DNA from: Vigna angularis
Taxonomy: Eukaryota; Streptophyta; Magnoliopsida; Fabales; Fabaceae
Length of the DNA stretch: 64,000 bases
Reading direction: 5' to 3'
NCBI RefSeq assembly: GCF_016808095.1
Contig: NC_068979.1
Span: 22,093,444 to 22,157,443, forward strand
Each line of letters opens with the position of its first letter. Positions within the stretch are counted from its first letter, which is position 1. A program made the position numbers and the translations under genes. This document shows positions 23,906 through 35,702 of the stretch, one piece after another. A model generated the notes under the pieces. That model worked only from the letters and a program-made list of their open reading frames with translations. It made no database searches and was not told the origin of the DNA.

Positions 23906-26675
23906 AGTTTGGTATGTGTAAGGGATTTCTAAATATAGATAATTGTAGATTAGACCTGTGATTCCAGTTCCGGGAAACTCTGTAACCTGAACAAGACCAA
24001 CTTTGTGTGTTTAGTCATCTTTTCTTCTGTCTTTGACGACCCTAACTACTCGTTCCTTACTGTTTCCAACACTTGCTCTTCTGCTGAGGATTGGTGTGGA
24101 TCTTTACCCACCAAGGTAATTAACACAACTTTTTTCTCTTCTGCATTTTCTTCCACCTTTCAGTCACTCTTTAAATATACATTTGTAACCACTTCCCCTT
24201 CGAATCTCAAAGCTCAAAGCTTCTATGTTTCAGAGCCACTTTTGCCATACCCGTGATTGCGTGTTTTTAAATCTATTCTATAATCTAATTTGAGGATGAC
24301 ACCCATGTCACTTTAACCCCTCTAGATGACTAAATTTAGAGGGTTCAATTGCAATCTATTTAGCTGCATGACCACATGACTGCAGCTGTGTTGTCACTAA
24401 TTCAAGTTTCCATTTTTCTTTAGTGGATTATTCCCGGTGCCTCATTATACTGTTACTGGGATAAAGTTCATATAATTTGACTCAGATTTTTTTTTTCTTT
24501 ATGATCCGGATTCCTGGATAGTTTACTCGTTGATTACTGAAATGTATGGAATGCATTCTTTGATTTTTTTTTTTAAACTGACTTGTAGGAGCTGCATCTC
24601 AATTGGCACTACGTCTTAGGAATTGTACTGTCCAAATCTCATTGAGATGTTTTGGTCATTTCTTTAGTTAACTCTCACTGTCCCTCCATATACGAACTTG
24701 TAGACCTCCTTTGAAGGTTTAAATTGTGGTGGTTGTCATAGTCGTTATGTTGTAATCCCTGACATGCAGAAATTTGCACTCAAATGCAGCGGATGTGGCT
24801 GCAATTAAAGTCATAAACGGTTAATTTGAAACCTTGCCTCCTTTATCACTGGAAAAGGGGGAAATCTAAAACTTGGTCGACGATATTTTTTGCCGTATTT
24901 ACCTGTCCAAGTGTGCCTTGTTTTTCTTTTTTGTTCTTGTTCGGAAGGGAATACAAAATGGTACCCACTTGCACATTTGTGATGAAGCATTTTGATGAAT
25001 TTATATTCAAATGCCTGTGTTTATTTGTTTTTTCTTTTGTATATTTTATGTCGAATGAAAGCCTCTATGGATAAGATGAGTGGTTGATGAGATATGAAGA
25101 TCTCATGTCAGCTGAGTCTATGACCAATGTTGTCCTTGAGCTGTTATTTCTGGCTGAATTAGGTCTATTCCATTCTCATCTAATACAAGCTTTTGAAAGT
25201 ATTTCAATTTTTCCAACGTTAACGAATGTTTGGTTAAGAAGAAATTTTGTGGAAAGAGAGGAAATGAGGGAAGAGTGACAAGCAGCAAATTTGGAGCTGT
25301 TTGGTAGCGTGGAAAGGGCAATGAAATACTAACAAGCAGCGGATCCTGCAGCTTTGAAGTTCCATGATTTGCATGCAATCTTTGGTGTTATTCTCTTTCG
25401 ACAAAACTGGCACTGCCGGAGTTGCTACTGGAGCTCAGCGGCACTGCTGGTGGTCGCCATCTTTGTGGAGCCACTCCTCAATGTTTTTGGTTGACGGCAT
25501 AATCCATTATGGTGACACCTAATCAATTATACGTTCTAATAAAGTTGGTTATGAAGTAGTAAACCAATATACTCCTATCATAATGTTAGCAACTTGTTGG
25601 ATCTTGGTTAAGTTTGATTTGTTGCATTTTCTTTTTTATTTTACCTGTCATTAAGTTTCAAGTCTTTAAATCATGCATTTCTTTCGATTCTGATTTTTCA
25701 CTCTTTGCAAATTAAATGGCACTAAGAACCATTAGGTCTATCCTTTCTACAACTTTAATTGGTAATTTCACTAATCTACAAAGTCAATGGACTCAGGATG
25801 CATATTTGTTGAGAGCCTAAATGATTCTATGTTATGAAATTGCAGTCCCAGATTGTGATATTAATCTTCCATCAGATACACATACGATCAGAGGAGAGGT
25901 AGTCAAAGGCAAAAGCACCCTTAAGGCACTGGAGGGGTTTTAAAACCTTGAAGCAAGGCGTGTTAGAAAGTACATGCCATACTAAAGAAAGGAATATTAA
26001 CATTGGAAAAAGAAAACAGGAAAATATCTTACTGCTTTAGGATTTTTGCATTGGGTTCCATAAAAAGTAATTACCAAGCATGAATTCGTTGTAAAAGTAG
26101 TTCATTTACAAAAGGTGTTTGCTGCTAAAAGACCAACAGACTAACAGTTAGAAAGTCAGGCGCCTAGTTCTAAGTTCTTTTAATATTCTGATTATTTGCA
26201 CCTTTTAGCATCACAATTAGCTAGTTAGATGGCCAGGTTTCAGAGGTATATTAGTGTTATCAATATGCTTCCAAAGTCACGTCTTGCATGAACTAGAAAG
26301 GCTTTGACTCTTTTGGTGCTGTGTGCCTTTTCATGGTTTTAACTACCTTTAGGAAACTTACGTAAAAACAGGGATGAAAGATAGTTTTTGCACTTTGTTT
26401 TCTAATTTTATGGTTGTTTACTTAGTTTTGTTTTTGTTTTGTTCCATGTTCCCAATAAACAAATTTGTTATTGACATTTCTTTGGCATTTATAACTTGAG
26501 CATTTATTTAAAATTTCACCATATCCATTTTTCTTGAGGTTATTGATGGTGTTCTGGCAGAAAAGTGGCTTTTCAGTGAAGTACAGAAACAGACTAAAAG
26601 GCTTGCTCCCTCTAACAAAAGTATCACATGCATGCATCACGAAGAATGATTTTCTACATTCCTTTCTAAACTGAA
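23906..26675 (+). other. Probable 5' non-coding exons and introns of the 26676 gene
   Basis: Sequence here is more complex than the AT-rich spacers around it and contains splice-like signals, for example CCAAG|GTAATT near 24115, but no exon could be assigned with confidence. Frames at 24005-24256 and 24826-25074 have no recognisable domain. The acceptor-like AATAATGCAG at 26690-26699 suggests the downstream gene has at least one upstream exon. Confidence 0.35.
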
Positions 26676-27218
26676 ATGAATAATGCAGATGCTAGTCCTA
26701 ATCTGAAAATGGAAAACGATCAAAGAGCTGGTGGTACACAAGATAGTTCAATAATGAAATCTGTTGATCAAAGAATACGCTCTAAGGGGCGTAATGACAT
26801 AATGACTCGCCGTCTGAAGAATCGAGAGAGGCAACGAAGGTACAGGGCACGAAAGCGGCTAGAAGCTGAAACAAAGAAGTCATTTGTTGTGGAAGAGACA
26901 CCAGCTGTGAAAGTTGAACAACCACCAAATGGGAACTACAACAACAACTGCATGACCCGCATATATTGTAAACGAGATTGGAAGAAGGATGCTAGACGTG
27001 CCCATGTGTTAAAACATGAACAAATGAATAGATCTATTGATCCTCCAACCATAACTAGCATGCCTGAGATGTCTTGCTTAGCCATTGGAAATAAGTCAGA
27101 AACAGTGCCAGAGAAGGAAATTCAGTCTGAATCTTCTAGTATTGTTAGTACTGAAACTCCTAGAGTGGCGCTGAGTCGAAGAAATTGGAAAGCAGAAGCT
27201 AGAAGAAAGAAAAACTAG
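26676..27218 (+). CDS. Uncharacterised basic protein with bZIP-like basic region and two RxWKxxARR motifs
   Basis: A frame of up to 180 residues. Residues 36-63 (SKGRNDIMTRRLKNRERQRR and onward to RKR) resemble the basic region of bZIP DNA-binding proteins, but no heptad-leucine zipper follows. Two related motifs occur, KRDWKKDARRAH (99-110) and RRNWKAEARRKK (168-179); the second is at the very C-terminus. The composition suggests a nuclear nucleic-acid-binding protein, but I cannot name a function. The start is uncertain: ATG 26676, or ATG 26709 (MENDQR). An acceptor-like AG at 26699 means the first coding exon may lie upstream and some N-terminal residues may differ. The frame ends TAG at 27216-27218 with plausible 3' UTR after it. 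Confidence 0.72.
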   Translation: MNNADASPNLKMENDQRAGGTQDSSIMKSVDQRIRSKGRNDIMTRRLKNRERQRRYRARKRLEAETKKSFVVEETPAVKVEQPPNGNYNNNCMTRIYCKRDWKKDARRAHVLKHEQMNRSIDPPTITSMPEMSCLAIGNKSETVPEKEIQSESSSIVSTETPRVALSRRNWKAEARRKKN

Positions 27219-28858
27219 TTGGCTCTTCATTTCACGTTTTAAAAAGAGTATTTATCCTGTGGACTTTCTGTTCTATGATAAACATTATATAATGTAGAGA
27301 ATGCTGGATAACCACTGTTTCGTTACTTGGCAGGTTTTGAAATGATCAGGATCAACGAAAATCTGCTTCATTTTCTACGTTATTCATTCATACCTTTCAT
27401 CACAGACGTAGAAAGGGCATCAAAGAAGATACCTGCCTGACTCTGCTCATTGCTTGATGTTTGGCACAGAGATAATCAGAAGATCATCTCCACAGTGAAA
27501 CGGATTTTTTATGACATGTTGAGTATGCAGGTAGAGTTTTCAACTTTAGTGCAATGTATGTTTGAGAAACAAACTATCAATCTATTTATGAATTTGTAAT
27601 ATATAAATCTTGATTTACGAAATAAGATGCTCTTAGAAGTCAATCTCATACTTTTTGTCTCTTACAATTCTCACTCACTCATCTTTACAGTTAATGCGTT
27701 GTTACCTTTCCATCCTTTTTTTCATAACCATAGAAAAGAAAAGAAACCAATGAATTGTCAAAGGAACTGGTTAAGTATCGTACCATTTTTGCAATTTATG
27801 TTATTATCACAATGACATGAAAACTCTAATATTACAATTTCGGTATTGTTGTCATTACACCCTATGAATAGAAATCGATGTTGAACAGAGAATAAAATAT
27901 AATTGCCTTATCTAAACATATTCTTTCAAATAAAATTAACAAGGTTCATGTCAACGATTCCCGCTCATTTTAAATGACACTGCCAGCTCCTTGATCATAA
28001 GACATCAACAAATTTATAGATCATAAAGCAAGAGAAGTATTATCCTTTAATAACTTTTCAATTGCATTCCTCTAGCCTTATTAAATTTATGAAATTTTAA
28101 AATATGGAAAATAAATTTACTGTTGCGACTCGAGTTGTAATATTGTTATACCTACTATAATATTTGAAAAAGGTATAAAGTATATAAAAAAAATATGATG
28201 TAAGATATTTATTTTTGGTAACTTCTTTTCATCCCATGTAAGATATGATGTTAACCCTTAGATCATGGCGGTTGTCGATATCATGATACAAACATTAGTT
28301 CTAGCATTCCAACATACACAACATAGAGATTGATTATTGTAGTGTTAGACTCAATAACAATCGGGTCATGGTTCAAAATCATATCTTTTAGTTTTGGGTT
28401 CCTAATATGCTAAAGCTAAGGGATGTGTGGTGTTAGGTTTAACGAAAATTGGAAGATTGGGAGAAAATCAGAAGCTAGGAAAACGATGAGAATAAAAAGA
28501 TCCAAAAAAACAAGAAAAATGCATAATGTTTTTAGTTGATCGAGTCTATTATCTCGTTTGGCTATAACAAATATAAAATGTGATGAATTAATAAATTGAA
28601 CCACGAATTACAAAGAATCCAAAGGAGAAAATGAAAATTAAAAAACTACAAGGGATGTGAGTCATGTATGGTGTAAAAGAAAAGGCTCATAACTTGTACA
28701 ATGGTTTTGGAAAAGCATCCTTTAATAATGTACAGCCACTCTGGCCCCTTTGTCCAATCTTTACATTATCCCACACAAAGAAAGTATAGAAAAGGCAGAA
28801 AAGTGGCAAATGTAACGCAGCAAAGGAAAGGAAACATAGAACAATGATGTGAACAATG
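27219..28858. other. 3' UTR and intergenic spacer between convergent genes
   Basis: 27219-27600 is probably the 3' UTR of the upstream gene. The rest is AT-rich with no recognised feature. The last 150 bases are probably the 3' UTR of the minus-strand gene ending at 28859. Confidence 0.4.
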
Positions 28859-29233
28859 TCAGCGGAACCTCACTCTCCGCTCTTGTTTTTCAGTCAGATC
28901 TTCAAGACTCCAGTTTCTTCTCATTCCACTGCTCCTCATGAGCTTTGGTTCTGAGGCTCCAGGATAAGGAACATCTCCTGTACTATAATTGCGGCGATGA
29001 TCACCCTTAAGCTTGCCCACAGCACCAACTTTTGGCAGCTCACGTTTTAGTGCTGATGGTAACTTGTTGTTTGACCAGCTTCTATCAACTTGATTCCATG
29101 TTTCCTTGATTTCCTTGTGTTCCTTGTATTCCTTGTATTCCTTGTGTTCCTTGTATTCCTTTTCTGGAAATAACTCCTCAAATGAGTCTGTTCTTGGAAG
29201 AAGCGGGCTGCAGGTAAGGCAGTTGAGACTCAT
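28859..29233 (-). CDS. Small plant-specific protein with conserved YPG/RSSGMRR C-terminal region
   Basis: The 124-residue protein starts MSLNCLTCSPLLPRTDS. It then has a Lys/Glu/Tyr/His-rich repeat (residues 25-44, units of EYKEH type) and a conserved-looking C-terminal half: RRNYSTGDVPYPG (80-92), EPKLMRSSGMRRNWSLEDL (95-113) and a basic end. From memory this pattern, MSLNCLTC at the N-terminus plus a VPYPG and RSSGMRR(D/N)WS(F/L)EDL block, marks a family of small uncharacterised angiosperm proteins. I know no function for it. The ATG at 29233 was chosen because family members begin there. An open frame continues upstream to 29476 but looks like untranslated sequence. No signal peptide or membrane segment is evident. 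Confidence 0.78.
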   Translation of the reverse strand: MSLNCLTCSPLLPRTDSFEELFPEKEYKEHKEYKEYKEHKEIKETWNQVDRSWSNNKLPSALKRELPKVGAVGKLKGDHRRNYSTGDVPYPGASEPKLMRSSGMRRNWSLEDLTEKQERRVRFR

Positions 29234-30523
29234 TGTGTTGGTAATTTCTTGTATCTCAAGCAAGCAAAACCAGCTTTTGCTTGTGTTGGTAGGAATATTG
29301 GTGCAATGAAGTGGGAAGAAGGTGAGTTTATTATACACATTAGGGCAGAGGGAATGAAGAGGGAGGAAGGCATGGTGAAGGGCTGCATGATTGGATTTGA
29401 CAATGGAATTGATTAGTACAAGCTGTTGCCCTATTTTGGCATGGATTCCGACCCAAAACAAAAACAGCTTAGCCATTTTCTTTCTAATTCTGGAGTTTGT
29501 TGTTGCATGAGCTATTGACCAACGAATGACTTATTCATGCCGAAAGCTTTTTACTGCAAGGGATTTATTCTGTCATTTATGACATGCCAAATGTATTTTT
29601 TTTATCTTTCATCATATGATTTTCCGCCTAATTTTTTATTTTTAGCAAATAACAAGTTTGGAATTGGCGTGTGTTGTGTTATTGTTACCCCTAAAATGGA
29701 CTGTTTTTGTACTAGCCTAGCTCCCTCTATTTTAACTCAGTGTTTGTATATGACAACTTTTTAATATAAGAATGATAAAAAAATTAAGATAATGTTCTAG
29801 ATATTTGACTTAAGTAAAAAAAAAGAAGAAGTTATTATGATACCGATTATTTAAAACATTGTAAACAAATTTATATTGAAAACAAATTTATTAAAATTGG
29901 ATTTTCCGATTGTCCTCTCTCGTTTCACAGACTTATGACCCTTGCCGATTTTTATTTTGTATTCACTATTACGCCCATGATGACAATTGACCATGAGAAT
30001 AAAACTAGTCAAATTATTATAGATAGATGGTTCAACCTGCTATGACTATTTTTTCTTTCCATTTTTTTTTCCTTTGCTGTCACTCATGAATTACGATTTA
30101 TCTAAGTAGTAAGTCTTTTCTTTCTTTCTTTTTTCTTTTTATAAAAAAATTAAAATGTTTAATAAAAGCGACCCAATTAGATGGGCCACTGTCTTCGGCC
30201 TGTAGTGTTGCACTACGAGGTTCGGACAATTTATTTCTAAACTTCTATATTTTCAATATGTATCCTTATAGATTTTAGTATTTTGGATGATACAATTTAA
30301 AATATACAATTTGAAATATATTTTTTAATATATCCTTCAAAATACAAAAATTGTATTTTTGATTGTACTACAAAAAGTTTTGGAAATGCATGTTGAAATT
30401 ATGGAGCTACAAGTGGAAATTATGGAAGTGCACGAACAAATGACAAAAAAAATTGGTTCTCATTGTTCTTACAGTTAATAAATGGTCAAAACTATTTCTA
30501 CCCGAGACAATTTTATCATACAC
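29234..30523. other. Upstream region of the 28859 gene and AT-rich spacer
   Basis: 29234-29500 is likely its 5' UTR and promoter. The remainder is AT-rich with no gene recognised. Confidence 0.4.
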
Positions 30524-30545
30524 TGAAACACAATAGTATTATATA

Positions 30546-32167
30546 TAGGGGTGGGCAAAGTATACTCCTCTATACTATAAAAAATTGTAGTTAACTACAA
30601 AACAATTTGACTAAACTGAACTGAACTAAAAAATACTTCAGGCGAACTGAATTAACTAGTATTAAGTTCACTTATAGTACAGTACAATTCAGTAAACTAA
30701 TTTTTAGTTTACTTATAAACCAATGCAGTAAACTAGTTCCACTTTCTTCCAAAACTAAAAAATACTGTTGCACTTTATAAATGTTTGTCCCACAGGACTG
30801 GGAAGCTTCTCACAGCTTTTGAAAAAACAAAGAACTTGTAAGAACTAAATTGAAAAGGTAGAGTTATTGAATACACAATTCAAAAGTAAAATGGATAACT
30901 CTGAGATTTAAACATGTACGTCAAGGTTTTACTTTAGTTGTGTCATATGATACAATTTTATTTGTTGTCAGATCACTCTTGTTTCCAACTAAAAGTTTGT
31001 AAACATTATCAATGGCATAACAATCAATTTCACTGAGCCCCTGCTTCACATTATTGAAGTTATCTTCATCTGTCACGTCATAAACAATCCGTGAAAGGAA
31101 CCAGTTAGAGAAGAGTGCAACAAAAGGCAATATCCTTGAATTTAGACAAATCCCAGGGATACAATTTATGAAAAAAATTCAGACAAATTAAGCTCTGAGT
31201 ATTATAAAATATATGCATATGATATATCCTTGAATTAGTGACTAATCCTTGAAATAAACCAGACCCTACAAGAACTGGAAAACGAATAACCAAAAGTGAT
31301 ACCTTTTAAACGGGAAAAGAAACTGTTCGTCTGCTAGAACCTGCTTCATTTTCCTCATTCACATGCTTTTCCTCTGTACTCATTTTTTTTCCTAGGTTAG
31401 GGAAAAAAGGACCAAGTTCGTCTTTAGTATTACAAAATTACAGGGTGAAGAGTGAGCTTGTTCCTTACCAAAACAATTGTTGGATAAAAATAGACCACTA
31501 GTGCATTTAGAGGTCATTAAAAAAAAATTAATACATGAATGAACTTTTTCCAAGCAACACCTAAACTACACACACAAAAACAAACATCTAACCCAATGTA
31601 AATGATGAGTCAACGAGAAGAAGATATTAAAAATGGAAGCAAGAATGGAAAGCTTGAAGGCTTGTCGAGCAGGGGAAGGAACACCCATCTTGAATTTGAA
31701 AAAGGGAGGACGTTCCTCCCACGAGAAGAAAAAAATCAGTAAACATAAAGATTATGAATTTGTTAATAACAAGAGAGAGACCTGGAGGAGCCATTGACGC
31801 TGGAGTGAAAAGAGAGTCGATGAGAAAACCCTAGAGGGCTAATCGAGGGAGATGGGAGGAGGGATGGGCGACGGCGGGATAGGAGGCGGTAGAAAGGAAG
31901 AGGGCAGCGGACCTTGGCAAAATCTGTAAGCCGTAGTGATAGAAAAAAAGATTCTGATGGAGAAAGGATAAAAAAAAATCATGTGTTAACTTGTTAACTA
32001 GTTAACTGCCTTAAGTTTCAGTTAACTGCCTTAAGTTTCAGTTCTTTTAACCTGAACTATAAAATAATTGAATTAGTTTTTAGTAAAAACAGTTCAATTT
32101 TTTTAAGTATAAAATAATACAGTTAACTGTAGTTTAAGTTCAGTTTGATGAACTATGCCCACCCCTA
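30546..32167. mobile_element. Non-autonomous hAT element
   Basis: The termini are TAGGGGTGGGCAAAG on the left and ATGCCCACCCCTA on the right, which are inverted copies of the common hAT end sequence. A perfect 8-bp target duplication, ATTATATA, flanks it (30538-30545 and 32168-32175); 8 bp is the hAT hallmark. The subterminal regions are rich in GTTAACT, GAACTGAACT and CAGTT-type motifs, as usual for hAT transposase binding regions. There is no transposase. The interior carries a Rab GTPase fragment and other more complex sequence around 31600-31960 that may also be captured. Confidence 0.92.
30921..31088 (-). pseudogene. Rab1/RABD-type small GTPase fragment inside the hAT element
   Basis: The translation [20 protein letters not shown], then [20 protein letters not shown] and a [12 protein letters not shown] tail, matches the middle of plant Rab1/RABD proteins. 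It covers the strand after switch II, through the helix, to the guanine-specificity motif NKxD (NKSD here; NKCD is usual). The P-loop, switch regions, DTAGQ motif and C-terminal cysteines are missing and the frame ends soon after. It is therefore a captured or retroposed gene piece and not a working GTPase. Subfamily assignment is by recall. Confidence 0.8.
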
Positions 32168-32175
32168 ATTATATA

Positions 32176-32537
32176 TTCAAGGGATTAGGGCAATAATGTT
32201 TATTGCACTAGCATAGTCTAGTAAACAATATAATGAAAGGTCTTAATGGAATTTATGTGTATTGTAAAACAGATTGGAAATACAACTAAACATTAATCCA
32301 TGCTCACGTGAAATGATCAGAATCCCCTTGAAGCAGTACAGAGGAATGGAAATGGTCAAACTGGAATGATAGTAGCAAAGAGAAAAAAAACCCCAAAAGA
32401 AAGAAGAATTAGGAAGAAAAATCATACCCACATTATCCTTTTTTCACTGTTGAAAATCCTTTAAAAACACGTTCTCTTTGCTATGCCTCATATTTTTTTT
32501 CTCTCATTTAATTTCAGGATCATCCTCCACGTGTCCA
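32176..32537 (-). repeat. 3' LTR of the chromovirus, main part
   Basis: Continues the LTR segment 30524-30545 across the hAT insertion and its duplicated ATTATATA. The C-terminal coding tail after the chromodomain overlaps its minus-strand start. Confidence 0.88.
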
Positions 32538-32722
32538 TTGCCCATAAATAACTTTTCCTTACCCATAACCTTTTTACTTATTACAATACCCTTCCCTTTC
32601 AAATCAACCTTGTCCTCAAGGTTGAACTGAGGATAATGTTGCTCAATGAATAACAAGTCTTCCCATGTAGCTTCATTAGGTCTCGCTAATTCCCATTGAA
32701 TCAATAATTGTCGGACTTCCAT
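32504..32722 (-). pseudogene. Chromodomain of the chromovirus integrase C-terminus
   Basis: EVRQLLIQWELARPNEATWE, then a DLLFIEQHYPQFNLEDKV segment, is a typical chromodomain of plant chromoviruses (WxxxxxxEATWE pattern, then FPxFxLEDKV). It would direct integration by binding histone marks. The tail runs into the 3' LTR and stops at 32504. In the other LTR the same tail sequence stays open further, so the stop here is probably a later change. Confidence 0.85.
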
Positions 32723-33527
32723 ACCATTCGTGATAATGATTCTTGCATCCAGAACTTGTTGAGGCTGAATAATGGGGCCAAATTCAGTGGTGGTAAGTGA
32801 TAATGGTAAATATTGTTTCTATTGATTGCCCTGAAACTTCTTGGGTAAAGAAATATGAAAAACGGGATGCATACGAGTTGTTTCCGATAATTCCAACTTT
32901 TATGCCACCTGATCAATACGCCTCACAACCTTAAAAGGACCAAAAAAGCGCATGCCCAACTTCTGATTCTTTCTAAGGGCAACCGAATGTTACCTATAAG
33001 GTTGTAGTTTCAGTAAAGCCAAATTACCCACATCCAATTGAACTTCTCTCCTCTTCTTATCAGTAACTTCATATAATTTTAAGATTTTAGTAAGTTAGGT
33101 TTGAGTTGCTGCAACAAAAACTCTGTTGATCAACATTTTCTCTAAGGATGCAGGATCCTTAGAATTCACCTGGTAAGGATTGACAGAGGGAGCTTTTCTA
33201 CCAAACACATCCTTGAAAGGACTCATTGTTATACTATGATGAAATGAAGAATATACCAATATTGTGCTCAGGCTAACATTGGGTACCTAGGATTGTCATA
33301 CACAAAGCATCTTACATACATCTCAAGAATCTATTTAAGGACTTCAGTCTAGCCCATCACTTTGAGAGTGATAAGAAGAACTCATAACTAAGGTGGTTCC
33401 CTATGCTTTGAACAATTGCTGCCAAAAAGAACTAATAAAAACCTTGTCCCTATCAGACACAATAGAATTAGGAAATCCATGTATCTTTGCAACATTGTTG
33501 ATGAATGCATATGCCATTGTTTTACTG

Positions 33528-33764
33528 TTACTCAGCTTTCAGGGTAATAAAGTGGTCAAATTTTGAAAGTTCGTCTACCACTACCATAATTATATCATAG
33601 CCATAAGAAGAAGGTAAATTAGTAATGAAATCCATGACAATATCCTCACAAATTTGTTGAGGAATGGGTAACGGTTGTAGTATACCAGCAGGCGAACCCT
33701 GATTAATCTTAGCCTGTTGACAAATACTACAATTTCTGTTGTAGCTTTTAATATCCTCTTTCAT
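33528..33764 (-). pseudogene. Integrase remnant of the chromovirus
   Basis: CSICQQAK is the CxxC half of the HHCC zinc-binding domain. It is followed by PLPIPQQICEDIVMDFITNL and VVVDELSKFDHFI, the region of the two catalytic aspartates (DF... and VVVD). Degraded frames continue downstream to about 32900. Confidence 0.82.
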
Positions 33765-34312
33765 TTTAGGCCAATCAAACTGAGTGCATATTCTAGCAAC
33801 AATTTTAGTTCCTACATGACCCCTGTCCTAGTGCCATGAAATTCTTGAATTATTTGTTGTCGAAAGGAAGAACCTTCTAGAATCATAAACTTCCCCTTCC
33901 GGAATACCAAACCATCTTTAATTTCATACTTAGGATCAAGTTTAGCTCCTTAAGCATGCTAATTAAGTAGCTCATGAAATGTGTTATTCTGCTTCGTTTC
34001 TTCTACCACTTTGATCAGCTAATTGCTTGTAGGTTCTGACCAAGCCATAAACAAGCTCCTAGACAAGGCATCAGCAGGAACATTTTCTCTTCTAATTTTA
34101 TACTGAATAGTGAAGTCATAACCAAGGAATTTAGGCAACCAATGTTGTTGTTTAAGAGTCTGCAAGGTATGTTCTAGTAATTCTTTAACACTCTTCTAGT
34201 TAGTTCTTATAATGAATTTGTGGCCTAGTAAATAATGTTGAAATTTAGCTAGTGCTTTAGTAATGACATAGAATTCCCTTGCATAAGTAGTCTATTTTTG
34301 CATTTTAGGAGA

Positions 34313-34537
34313 TCATTTCTTTGAGAAATAGGTCATTGGATGTTGTGCTTGATTCAAAATTTCCCCAATACCTGAACCTAAAGCATTTGTCTCTAGAATA
34401 AATGGTTCCTTGAAATTAGGAATAGCCAGAACTGGTGTAGAAGTTATGGCTTGTTTGAGCTGTAGAAAAGGTTTAGAAGCTAATTCAGACCATTGAAATG
34501 AATTTTTCTTTAACAAATCAGTGAGTGGGCCAACCAT
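34313..34537 (-). pseudogene. RNase H remnant of the chromovirus
   Basis: LTDLLKKNSFQWSELASKPF followed by FILETNALGSGIGEIL corresponds to the RT-RNase H junction and first catalytic block of Ty3/gypsy elements. The catalytic Asp of the usual ETDASxxGIG is replaced by Asn. Confidence 0.8.
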
Positions 34538-34665
34538 AGAAGCATTATGCCTTATGAATCTTCTATAGTAACAAGTGAGGCCTAGAAAACTTCTAAGTTG
34601 TTTGATGAAAGTAGGTTATGGCCAACTATTAATAGCTTCTAATTTCGAAGTCTCCATAGCAACTC

Positions 34666-35390
34666 CTACGCCAAATAACACATGGCCCAAATAATAAATT
34701 GTTTAACTCCAAAAGAGCATTTAGAGACCCTAGCATAGAGCTTTTGTTGTTGTAGAGTCTTCAATACAAACTCCAAATGGCGTAAATAATCTTGCCATGT
34801 AGGACTATATACCAATATATCATCACAAAACACCAACACAAATTTCCTCAAAACTCCTTTAAAGACCTTATTCATAAGACTCTGAAATGTTGTTGGGGCT
34901 TTAATGAGCCCAAATGGCATAACCAACCATTCATAATGTCTATGATGTGTTCGAAAGGAATTTTGTACCTATCTTTAGGTTTCAACAAAATTTGGTGATA
35001 ACCAAATCGCAAATCCAACTTAGAAAAAAACTGAGCTCCAAATAACTCATCAATTAATTCATCAACTATTGGAATTGGAAAAGTATCATTCACCATAACA
35101 ACATTTAATGCTCTATGATTAGTACATACTCTCCATGATCCATCCTTTATCTTAACCAAGATTATTGGTGAAGAGAAATGACTCTTACTAGGTTGTATGA
35201 TGCCTTCTTCCAACATACCTTGTACTAATCTTTCAATCTCATCCTTCTGATTGTACAAATATCTATATGGCTTAACTTTGACTAGCTTAAATCCTTCTAT
35301 CAGGGGAATAGCATGATCATGAGACCTCAGTGGTGGCAGTGAAGAAGGTGTCTCAAACACAGATTGATACGTGTGCCATGGAAGAGCCAA
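34666..35390 (-). pseudogene. Reverse transcriptase remnant of the chromovirus
   Basis: Two overlapping frames cover the RT domain with a frameshift near 34870-34930. The upstream one has SSPIILVKIKDGSWRVCTNHRALN and FSKLDLRFGYHQI; the second has the MPFGL segment and the catalytic FCDDILVYS box (YxDD type with Phe). Motif order is correct for Ty3/gypsy RT, but the shift breaks the enzyme. Confidence 0.88.
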
Positions 35391-35702
35391 TTCAGGTTAT
35401 ACATCAGCTGATAACTCAACTAATGGAAACTGGAAACTAGGAGATTCCATAAGTTGCCCGCTGAAAGCTTCAACAATAGAATGAGTAGAAACCATTCTTT
35501 TGATGTGATGTAATTAAGCATGAGTAGGATAGTGATCATTCTCACCCTGTAGCGTTATAAATCTATCATTATACAAGAATTTCAGCTACAACGAGTCATA
35601 ATCTGCAATGTGAGAACCTAGAGTTTTTAACCAATTAGCTCCTACTATTAGATCATCACTTGATATAGGTAATAAAATGATAGTTAATTGAAATTTGTGT
35701 CC

